Shown one piece after another: positions 1 through 5,942 of a stretch of 18,817 bases of DNA. The position numbers and the translations under genes are program-made. Source of the DNA: an uncultured Oscillospiraceae bacterium (GTDB taxonomy: Bacteria; Bacillota; Clostridia; Oscillospirales; Ruminococcaceae); contig CAJTMU010000039.1 in NCBI GenBank assembly GCA_910577365.1, forward strand, positions 1-18,817, given 5' to 3'. The notes under the pieces are model-generated. The model was given only the letters and a program-made list of their open reading frames with translations, did not search any database and was not told the origin of the DNA. Position 1 is the stretch's first letter. Every line of letters begins with the position of its first letter.

Positions 1-20
1 ATAACAATATGGATTGTTAT
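1..20. terminator. Small inverted repeat just downstream of the solute-binding protein stop
   Basis: ATAACAAT (1-8) and ATTGTTAT (13-20) are perfect inverted copies around a 4-base loop, four bases beyond the minus-strand stop codon at 25-27. The position suits a transcription terminator of the damaged binding-protein gene. The stem is short and AT-rich, and any following T-tract lies outside the window, so this is weak. Confidence 0.3.
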
Positions 21-24
21 CGAA

Positions 25-741
25 TTATTGTGCCGCGAGAGTCGCGTTAGCGTCATCAAGGTAAGACTGTACTGCGCCGCGTATGGTTTCCTTGGTCTGT
101 GTCCAGCTTACGCCGCTGTTGTAGCCTTCCTTCATGGGATTGTTTATCATCTCTGCGACAGAGAGCAGGATAAATTTGCCGTAGACGGCTGGTGGTTCGA
201 GGGAGCGTTCTCCCTTACAACCGGTTATCCCTATATCGGCATGGCTGACGGACAAATCGTTCATAATCTGGACAATCCGCTTATAGAGCGTGCTCAGGAA
301 TATATGCTGAATATGAAGGTTAACGATCTTCCCGTTCCGAAGTCCGAGCGCTCATGGCAGGTAACTCCTTCGGATATCGCAAACGGAAAAACACTTTTCT
401 ATCCTGTGGGAGTATATGCTCTTTACCCCTATAACAACATTATTCAGGATTTCGGCGATATGGAGGACGTTATGTTCGTTCCCATGCCTAAGTGCACTCA
501 TGCTGATGAACACTATCTCCCCGCTATCGTGGAGGGCTTCTCAATAATCAAGGGCGCGAAGAACCCCGAGGGCGTAGGCGCTTACCTTAACTGCGCTATG
601 GCAAACAGAGACAGCGAGGTGGCTAAGGAGATCGGAAAGCGTCAGGCGTTTGAGGAGCATGGCTGGACACAGGAGCAGTACGATATGTATGAGCTTGTTC
701 GCGACATGACCCGCTGCAATAGTCTTTTTAATAGAGTTCAT
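25..741 (-). pseudogene. Scrambled extracellular solute-binding protein gene (ABC transporter, family 1 type)
   Basis: Both ends of one gene are visible on the minus strand. At 741 an ATG follows an AAGGACGG ribosome site and opens a signal-peptide-like start, MNSIKKTIA. From about 157 down to the stop at 25 the minus strand reads LSVAEMINNP...YLDDANATLAAQ, which looks like the C-terminal helix of a family 1 sugar-binding lipoprotein. Between them (about 157-720) the protein-like sequence lies on the plus strand: the central segment is inverted. Segments of about 10, 190 and 45 residues remain, where such proteins usually have 420-550, so a large N-terminal part is also missing. Intact, it would capture a sugar or oligosaccharide outside the cell for an ABC importer; no permease genes are seen. 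It may be a true rearrangement or an assembly or amplification chimera. Confidence 0.6.
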
Positions 742-783
742 AGTAAAATAACCGTCCTTTCTTATTTTATGGTTGCTTTATAA
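28..783 (+). pseudogene. Plus-strand open frame carrying the inverted central segment of the solute-binding protein
   Basis: This frame is open for 251 codons, but only about residues 44-235 (157-732) look like real protein. That part contains DKFAVDGWWFEGAFSLTTG, then HNLDNPLIERAQEYML, SWQVTPSDIANGKTLFYPVG and AIVEGFSIIKGAKNPEG, the pattern of the C-terminal lobe of family 1 extracellular solute-binding proteins. The first 43 codons are the antisense of the same gene's C-terminus, and the last 17 codons run antisense through its own start codon, ribosome site and upstream region. There is no signal peptide and no ribosome site before the ATG at 28. An automatic caller may report this as a full gene; I read it as a displaced fragment, probably not expressed as a working protein. 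Confidence 0.55.
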
Positions 784-1041
784 ACTAATAATATACGAAA
801 TTTGTCTTTTACAATGTAAAAAAATTATCTATTGTATCAAAATTTTATTGCTTTTTATGCTGAAATATGTTACAATCATTAAAGGAACTTTTTGAATCAA
901 TGACATAAAACATGGAATCTTCCCGCGGCGGAGCATCAAGCGATTGTGGGGCAAAGTGACGATCAATGTGTTTTCCAGACTGCCGCCGGAACGGAGAAAG
1001 CAATTTACAGAAAGGAGCAATCCCACACGGGAGTATATTAT
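742..1041. promoter_or_regulatory. Divergent regulatory region between the solute-binding protein gene and the AraC regulator
   Basis: This 300-base gap separates the minus-strand start of the binding-protein gene from the plus-strand AraC gene. It is AT-rich on the left. It holds the 13-base palindrome TTTACAATGTAAA at 808-820 and, on the minus strand, a TATTAT box near 790 with a poor TTGTAA partner. A regulator facing a transporter component is the usual place for an AraC-type operator. No strong promoter could be fixed by eye for either gene. Confidence 0.35.
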
Positions 1042-1794
1042 ATGGATATAATGGATATTAATCAAGCGCTATCCCACGCGGAATTTTGCAACCGTGAATA
1101 TATGATGACCCATCTTCCTTATGAGAGGGAAATGGAATTTTATCAGGCTATAAAAATGGGCAATCTAAACGAAGCAATGCGCCTTTATAAGCCTGTCGGA
1201 ACAGAAGGCTTCGGCAAGCTGAGCGAGGACAAGCTGCGCAATCTAAAGTATCATCTTATTATAACAGTTGCATTTATCACGCGGTACTGCATTGAGGGCG
1301 GCATGGAGATGGAGGCGGCATATAATCTCAGCGATGTTAATATACAGCGCATTGATAACTGTAAAACGGCTGAGGAAATAAATGACATTCATCTGGAATT
1401 TGTGCGGGACTATGCCAACCGTATGAAGAACATATCCAAAAAGGATCTTTTCTCAAAGCCGGTGATAATAAGCCTTGACTACATCTACAATAATCTGCAC
1501 AGCAAGATCATGCTCAAGGATATCGCGGACAAGTGCGGGCTGAGCGCGCCTTATATATCAAAGCTTTTTCACAGCGAGGTGGGCGTAACCATTGTGCAAT
1601 ATATTACGCAAAAGCGAATAGAAGCGGCGGAAAGCCTGCTTAAATACTCCGACTACTCCTGTCTGGAAATTTCCGACTATCTTTGCTTCAGTTCGGAGAG
1701 CCACTTTATTCATGTCTTTAAAAAATATGCCAAAATAACTCCCAAAGAATACAGGGATAAATTTTTCCGTACCCGTTGGGGAAATAAGGCATAG
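1042..1794 (+). CDS. AraC family transcriptional regulator
   Basis: This 250-residue protein has a C-terminal AraC/XylS DNA-binding domain, with two helix-turn-helix units at about residues 158-178 and 207-229. It ends in the family signature FSSESHFIHVFKKYAKITPKEYR. The N-terminal 130 residues (PYEREMEFYQAI, LRNLKYHLI, RYCIEGGMEMEAAYNLSD) match the all-helical sensor part seen in many clostridial AraC regulators and are not a cupin. The frame is open back to 946, but I chose ATG 1042: GGGAG lies seven bases before it, and the protein-like sequence begins there. It diverges from the broken solute-binding protein gene, so it probably controlled uptake of that ligand. The ligand is unknown. Confidence 0.85.
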   Translation: MDIMDINQALSHAEFCNREYMMTHLPYEREMEFYQAIKMGNLNEAMRLYKPVGTEGFGKLSEDKLRNLKYHLIITVAFITRYCIEGGMEMEAAYNLSDVNIQRIDNCKTAEEINDIHLEFVRDYANRMKNISKKDLFSKPVIISLDYIYNNLHSKIMLKDIADKCGLSAPYISKLFHSEVGVTIVQYITQKRIEAAESLLKYSDYSCLEISDYLCFSSESHFIHVFKKYAKITPKEYRDKFFRTRWGNKA

Positions 1795-1911
1795 TCAAAA
1801 AGGATTAAAAATATGACAGTTATAATAAATAATTGATAAACTGCGCAGAATTTTTCTGATATTATTTATGTAACGGATCTACAGTCCAACAACACGAAAG
1901 GAAATGATATC

Positions 1912-2580
1912 ATGAAAATCAGAAGATTTTTCTCCGGCATTATTACTGCCGTTACGGCAGCGGCACTTCTTACCGCAGGTGCTTCCGCTTATGATCTTAA
2001 CAAGGATATGGGCATAATGTGGGGAGCAAATACCACTGTTCCCTCCTCAGAGTTTGCTGAGCTTGGCGAAAAGCCCTATGTTACCGTAACCTTTACTACG
2101 GATGACTCTCTTGCGGATATGGAAGGACATTCCTACTGGGTTATAAAGCCCATGGTAAACGACAGCGGCTGGCCTCTTATTACCGGTATCAGCGAGCTTG
2201 CTCCTTCTGAGGACGGCAGCGCATATGCGGTAAATCCCGGCGACACCTCTATTACATTTACCATTCCCTCCGATTTTGTTGAGGCGGTTCAGAATGCTGG
2301 TGTAGCCTTTATGGGTCACGGTGTAACGCTTGAAACCATCACACTTTCCGATGTTGCTCCTGAGGTGCCTGATGCTCCCGCTGCTCCCGAAGAGCCTGCG
2401 GAGTCTGACGCTTCCGAAGAGCCTACGGAGTCCGATGTTCCCGCTGCTCCTTCCGAGCCTGCTGACAGCACTCCCTCCAAGGGAAGCCCTGACACTGGTG
2501 TAGAGAGCATTGTGATTTCCGCTGCGGCAGTTGCGGCGCTTGCCGGCGCAGCCCTTGTTGTAAGCAGAAAGAAAAGGTAA
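1912..2580 (+). CDS. Secreted cell-wall-anchored protein with a carbohydrate-binding-like domain
   Basis: This is a 222-residue exported protein. Residues 1-26 form a signal peptide (KIRR, hydrophobic core, cleavage after ASA). Residues 27-150 look like one beta-rich domain; WVIKPMVNDSGWPLI and VAFMGHGVTLETITLS recall carbohydrate-binding-like modules of ruminococcal surface proteins, but this match is from memory and weak. A Pro/Glu/Ser/Ala linker (about 150-191) contains the doubled unit EEPAESD/EEPTESD. The C-terminus is a sortase-type anchor: SPDTG (192-196), a hydrophobic stretch (199-217) and an RKKR tail. The motif is SPDTG, not LPxTG, so it would need a sortase with relaxed specificity. 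AAAGGAAA precedes the ATG, and a hairpin terminator follows, so it is probably a single-gene transcript. A role in substrate attachment is inference. Confidence 0.75.
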   Translation: MKIRRFFSGIITAVTAAALLTAGASAYDLNKDMGIMWGANTTVPSSEFAELGEKPYVTVTFTTDDSLADMEGHSYWVIKPMVNDSGWPLITGISELAPSEDGSAYAVNPGDTSITFTIPSDFVEAVQNAGVAFMGHGVTLETITLSDVAPEVPDAPAAPEEPAESDASEEPTESDVPAAPSEPADSTPSKGSPDTGVESIVISAAAVAALAGAALVVSRKKR

Positions 2581-2609
2581 TTCTCCGCTTTAGGATAATC
2601 TAAAGTTTT

Positions 2610-2640
2610 GCCCCCAACATTATTGTTGGGGGCAGTCTTT
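2610..2640 (+). terminator. Hairpin terminator after the wall-anchored protein
   Basis: GCCCCCAACA (2610-2619) pairs perfectly with TGTTGGGGGC (2624-2633) around a TTAT loop, 30 bases after the stop codon. Only a short, broken T-run (TCTTT) follows, so termination may be incomplete. Confidence 0.7.
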
Positions 2641-3050
2641 ATAAAAAGTAATATTTTGGCAGCATTATTAAATATGTCATACATTTAGTTTTATGCAGCC
2701 AAATCAATATGGCTTAATAACTTTGCGGTCAGCACAAAATTTACAAAATCTCCGCCAGTCATGCAAAAGCATTACTGGTGGAGATTTTGGTTTTTTAAGC
2801 TATTTAAGGCGGTATTATCAAAGCGATTCCATTTTTATGAGTGGATGTGATATACAAAGTAAACTGTAATACTCCTGTTCCTTTAAGCGTTCAATGTTGT
2901 AATTCCGGAAAATGAGAATGCGTAATTTGCTTCGAACATGGTAAACTTGAATAACAAAAACTGGTCGGCACATTTTTAATATGTTTTCGGATACAATATT
3001 ATCCGGAACACAGAGGTAAGGGCATCTTGCCTCTTATTTCTTACACCTAA
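2641..3050. other. Non-coding stretch with structured RNA potential
   Basis: No convincing gene is seen on either strand. Two structures stand out. An imperfect 11-bp inverted repeat (2655-2665 with 2693-2703, one A/A mismatch) encloses a 27-base AT-rich loop; a strong terminator-like hairpin follows at 2745-2796. Further on there is a small inverted repeat, CGGATA...TATCCG (2988-2993 and 3000-3005), enclosing a TACAAT box that may belong to a promoter for the next gene. Confidence 0.35.
2745..2796 (+). terminator. Strong intrinsic terminator in a gene-free stretch
   Basis: Bases 2745-2759 (AAAATCTCCGCCAGT) pair with 2774-2788 over 15 bp with one G-U pair. An inner stem ATGC/GCAT closes an AAAA loop, and six Ts follow at 2791-2796. 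It lies about 150 bases beyond the previous terminator, with no gene between. It is either a backup terminator or the end of an unannotated small RNA. Confidence 0.75.
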
Positions 3051-3064
3051 AAGGAGCGATGTTA

Positions 3065-3487
3065 TTGGGATTTGTTTTAACGGTCGGAGATTTTGCGGAC
3101 GGGCTTTTCGGGGAGGTTTTCCCTGACTGCGGACTTATTTCAGCGGACAGCGTGAAAACGGTTGACGCGGCTGACTGCGCGGTGATATTATGCAAAAGCT
3201 CCCCGAAAATAAACATAAAAAATGCCCTTGGGGTAATTTTCAACGGAGATACTCCGCCGGAAAGTCTGCCCGACGGAGTACAGCTTATATCTGTGGGAAT
3301 CGGGGCAAAAAATACAGTTTCAATCAGTTCACGCGCCTCCGACAGCATTACCCTTTCCCTCAATCGCACTATACACACCGAAAAGGGTGTTTGTGAGCCG
3401 CTGGAATTTCCCGTACCTGCCGACGAAAATGCCGACATCTATGAGTATATGTCAGCTTTCGCGGCAACTCTTATGATGGGAGGCTAA
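3065..3487 (+). CDS. Hypothetical protein, about 140 residues, not recognised
   Basis: I do not recognise this protein. It is acidic, with no signal peptide or membrane segment. It has alternating short beta-like strands (CAVILC, ALGVIFNGDTPP, VQLISVGIGAKNTVSISSRASDS) and ends FAATLMMGG. The run of strands separated by Gly/Asp turns could be a small alpha/beta fold. The ribosome site AAGGAG (3051-3056) is only two bases from the ATG at 3059, too close to work. TTG at 3065 in the same frame is eight bases away and is the better start. A small hairpin (3013-3033, one G-U pair) lies just before the ribosome site. The gene converges on the ammonium transporter, with a shared hairpin between them. 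Confidence 0.6.
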   Translation: MGFVLTVGDFADGLFGEVFPDCGLISADSVKTVDAADCAVILCKSSPKINIKNALGVIFNGDTPPESLPDGVQLISVGIGAKNTVSISSRASDSITLSLNRTIHTEKGVCEPLEFPVPADENADIYEYMSAFAATLMMGG

Positions 3488-3502
3488 AAGCTTAACGACT
3501 GA

Positions 3503-3532
3503 TTTGCCGCGCTTGTTCTCAAGCGCGGCAAA
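3503..3532. terminator. Bidirectional hairpin terminator between convergent genes
   Basis: TTTGCCGCGCTTG (3503-3515) and CAAGCGCGGCAAA (3520-3532) form a perfect 13-bp stem with a TTCT loop. A/T-rich tails flank it on both sides. It sits between the plus-strand hypothetical gene (stop 3487) and the minus-strand amt (stop 3553) and can serve both. Confidence 0.8.
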
Positions 3533-3552
3533 ATATATAATCTATAGGCGTT

Positions 3553-5331
3553 TTACTCAACGTCCTGCAAAGCATCGTAACCGCATTCGCCCGTTCTTAC
3601 CTTAATTACGTCGGCCACGTCGTATACAAAAATCTTTCCGTCGCCTATCTTGCCCGAATAAAGAGCCTTTTTAGCGGTTTCGACCACTGTTTCAACGGGA
3701 ACCTTGCACACAACTATTTCTGTCTTTACCTTTGGCAGGAGATGAGTTTCCAGCGGAACGCCGCGGTAGAACTCCGTCGAACCCTTCTGCATTCCGCAGC
3801 CGAGAACGTTGGTTACCGTCATACCCGTGATCCCGATCTCCGACATTGCGGTTTTAAGAGCCTCAAAGCGCTCCTGCTTGCAGATAATAACTACCTTGGA
3901 CATCGCCGAGCCGTCGGTGCGGCGCTTGTAAACGGGAACTGCTTCCGCTGCGTGAGCGGCGGGTGCGGCAGTCACCAGCTTCATGGTGTTTACTTCCTTC
4001 TCCTTTCCGCTTGTAGATGTCTCTACGTGCATTGTGGGTATAAAGTCCGCGTAGGAGGATGGCAGACCGTGCTCGGTAGCGTCAAGACCTACAACCTCTT
4101 CGTGACGGGAAACACGCAGCCCGATAGTCTTTTTGATAATGAAAAATGTGATGGATATTACTGCCGCTGTCCACGCTATGACAGCAGCCGCACCCAGCGC
4201 CTGAATACCCAGCTGTTTGAACCCGCCGCCATAAAACAGACCCGTAATTCCGTTCTGACCGTTGCCTGTTGCGAAAAGACCTACCGCAAGCGTGCCCCAG
4301 ATACCGTTGCAGCCGTGAACCGCCACAGCGCCGACAGGGTCGTCTATCTTAAGCACGTAGTCCAGCAGCCATACGCCGAAGCATACCAGCAGACCCGCGA
4401 CCAGACCGATAATTACTGAGCCGACCGCGTCGACGTCCGCGCAGGGAGCGGTTATCGCGACCAACCCCGCCAGCGAGCCGTTAAGGCACATGGAAACGTC
4501 GGGCTTACCGTTCTTTATCCAAGTGAAAATCATTGTCGCGCAGGTAGCCACTGCGGGGGCTATCGTTGTTGTAAGGAATATCTGAGCCAGATTATCCGTG
4601 CTTGTAGCCGCCGCTCCGTTAAATCCGTACCAGCCAAACCATAGGATAAACACACCAAGAGCGCCGAGCGTCATTGAGTGCCCGAGGATGGCCTTGGGCT
4701 TGCCGTCCTTGTCAAATTTGCCTATACGCGAACCGACCATTTTAGCTCCGATAAGCGCGCATACACCGCCCACCATATGTATAGCGGTTGAACCAGCGAA
4801 ATCCACAAAACCAAGCTGAGCCAGCCAGCCGCCTCCCCATATCCAGTGAGCCTCAATCGGGTAAACTATCGCACTGATAACGCCCGAATATATACAGTAG
4901 CTTATGAACTTTGTACGCTCTGCCATCGCTCCGGAAACTATGGTAGCTGCCGTCGCGCAGAATACCAGATTGAACACGAATTCCGCGCAGCGGTCAAAAT
5001 TTGTAAACGATGTAAGAATATCAAGAGTAGGTACTCCGACCAGACCGAACAGCGCGTCCTCCCCAAGCATAAGCCCGAACCCGATAAGAATGAAAACCAC
5101 CGTGCCTATGCAGAAATCCATGAGATTCTTCATGATGATGTTTCCGGCATTCTTAGCCCTTGTCATGCCCGTTTCCACCATCGCGAAGCCGCATTGCATA
5201 AAGAATACCAGCGCCGCCCCTATCAGATACCAGATACCGTTGCCATCGCCGACATTATACATCGTCTGATCAATTGCCGTTTGAATTGCGGCATTTCCCG
5301 TTTCTGACATTGCCGTTAAAATTGCGTTCAT
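3553..5331 (-). CDS. amt: Ammonium transporter fused to a C-terminal PII signalling domain
   Basis: This 592-residue fusion conducts ammonium across the membrane and appears to carry its own PII regulator. Residues about 30-405 are an Amt channel with about 11 membrane segments: MQCGFAMVETGMTRAKNAGN (45-64), the pore histidine in STAIHMVGG (H185) and the second in AVHGCNGIWG (H339). The usual Amt tail EEVVGLDATEHG (411-422) follows, then a linker, then a complete PII domain (about 477-592) with a T-loop near 510-530 and the ATP-site segments GDGKIFVYDVADVI and VRTGE. At the place of the E. coli uridylylated Tyr51 there is Leu527. In most bacteria PII is a separate GlnK that plugs the Amt trimer; covalent fusions are known in some Clostridia. 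GAAAGGGG precedes the ATG. A consensus promoter and a leader hairpin lie upstream. Confidence 0.93.
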   Translation of the reverse strand: MNAILTAMSETGNAAIQTAIDQTMYNVGDGNGIWYLIGAALVFFMQCGFAMVETGMTRAKNAGNIIMKNLMDFCIGTVVFILIGFGLMLGEDALFGLVGVPTLDILTSFTNFDRCAEFVFNLVFCATAATIVSGAMAERTKFISYCIYSGVISAIVYPIEAHWIWGGGWLAQLGFVDFAGSTAIHMVGGVCALIGAKMVGSRIGKFDKDGKPKAILGHSMTLGALGVFILWFGWYGFNGAAATSTDNLAQIFLTTTIAPAVATCATMIFTWIKNGKPDVSMCLNGSLAGLVAITAPCADVDAVGSVIIGLVAGLLVCFGVWLLDYVLKIDDPVGAVAVHGCNGIWGTLAVGLFATGNGQNGITGLFYGGGFKQLGIQALGAAAVIAWTAAVISITFFIIKKTIGLRVSRHEEVVGLDATEHGLPSSYADFIPTMHVETSTSGKEKEVNTMKLVTAAPAAHAAEAVPVYKRRTDGSAMSKVVIICKQERFEALKTAMSEIGITGMTVTNVLGCGMQKGSTEFYRGVPLETHLLPKVKTEIVVCKVPVETVVETAKKALYSGKIGDGKIFVYDVADVIKVRTGECGYDALQDVE

Positions 5332-5415
5332 TAAAGACCGCCCCTTTCATGAATGTTGTCAACCGCTTTATTGCATAGCTTTGCATTGTTGCATTCAAAA
5401 ACGGTTGCTTTTAAA

Positions 5416-5469
5416 AGCAAAGAGGCTATGGCATAAATCAATGAAGATTTGTGCCATAGCCTCTTTGCT
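5416..5469 (-). promoter_or_regulatory. 54-nt leader hairpin at the 5' end of the amt transcript
   Basis: The arms 5416-5433 and 5452-5469 are perfect 18-base inverted repeats (minus strand AGCAAAGAGGCTATGGCA). After a single C/A mismatch a further five base pairs (AAATC/GATTT) close a TTCATT hexaloop. On the minus strand four Ts follow the hairpin, so it could act as an early terminator. It begins within two or three bases of the expected transcription start, so it may also protect the mRNA end. A shorter copy of the 5' arm (GCAAAG...CTATG, minus strand, about 5385-5372) lies downstream and could compete for the 3' arm. Confidence 0.7.
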
Positions 5470-5477
5470 ATGTTTAT

Positions 5478-5506
5478 ATTATAGTAGTTTTAATTAAAAA
5501 TGTCAA
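5478..5506 (-). promoter_or_regulatory. Perfect-consensus sigma-A promoter for amt
   Basis: On the minus strand TTGACA (5506-5501) is followed after exactly 17 bases by TATAAT (5483-5478). Transcription should start near 5471, directly before the leader hairpin and about 140 bases before the amt start codon. A promoter this strong implies control after initiation. Confidence 0.85.
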
Positions 5507-5710
5507 GAGGGTTTTGCAGGATTATTTTGATAAACTTGCATTTTGTGAGATGTTACCATATTTCAACAATATTTTTTCCCAATCGTAAACACTTGTCACA
5601 ATAACATTATTTGCACCAGATAAAAATGTTATGTGAATTTGTTATAAGAATATTTTCCCTTTATAGAGCGAGGAATATTTTGCGCCGTTCTGCGGATTAT
5701 ATTTCTGAAA
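5507..5710. other. AT-rich gap between the amt promoter and the small membrane peptide gene
   Basis: This stretch of about 200 bases has no open frame of note. It must contain the plus-strand promoter for the 54-residue peptide, but no clear -35/-10 pair could be fixed by eye. It is strongly AT-rich, with no clear repeat. Confidence 0.3.
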
Positions 5711-5732
5711 CCACTGCAAAGGAGAAACTGAA

Positions 5733-5897
5733 ATGTCACGTAAAACCCAATGTCTTTTAAAGAGCACCGCTGCGGGCGTTATCGCGGGAGGTCTTGCGTT
5801 TATGGCGGTAAAATCCGTCAGCAGCCATCACAGCTTTAAGCGAATGACCGCGGCAAAAGCGTTCAAAACAATAGGATCTTTGATGGACGCTTTTTAA
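5733..5897 (+). CDS. Small hydrophobic peptide, 54 residues, function unknown
   Basis: A short gene that a length cutoff would miss. An AAAGGAG ribosome site lies eight bases before the ATG, and a 13-bp hairpin terminator directly follows the stop, so expression looks real. The peptide has a basic start (MSRKTQCLLK), a small-residue hydrophobic segment (about 11-27: STAAGVIAGGLAFMAVK) and a basic, amphipathic tail (FKRMTAAKAFKTIGSLMDAF). It resembles short single-span proteins common in Clostridia, of the kind with a Gly/Ala-rich helix and a KxxKTxG...D tail, but I cannot name a family. It stands alone between amt and the MATE gene. Confidence 0.65.
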   Translation: MSRKTQCLLKSTAAGVIAGGLAFMAVKSVSSHHSFKRMTAAKAFKTIGSLMDAF

Positions 5898-5903
5898 ATT
5901 TAC

Positions 5904-5938
5904 AAAAAGTCGGGAAGCATTATGTTTCCCGACTTTTT
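5904..5938. terminator. Bidirectional terminator between the small peptide and the MATE gene
   Basis: AAAAAGTCGGGAA (5904-5916) pairs with TTCCCGACTTTTT (5926-5938) over 13 bp around a 9-base loop. T-runs end the arms in both directions. It lies 6 bases after the peptide's stop and 5 bases before the MATE stop at 5943. Confidence 0.85.
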
Positions 5939-5942
5939 AAGG

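Noticed and set aside
2316..2684. A 122-codon minus-strand frame rich in Ser/Ala/Gly
   Set aside because: It is the antisense of the Pro/Glu/Ser linker of the wall-anchored protein and runs through its terminator.
3742..4419. A 225-codon plus-strand frame inside amt
   Set aside because: It is an antisense shadow of the Amt-PII gene with no ribosome site and Cys/Arg-rich composition.
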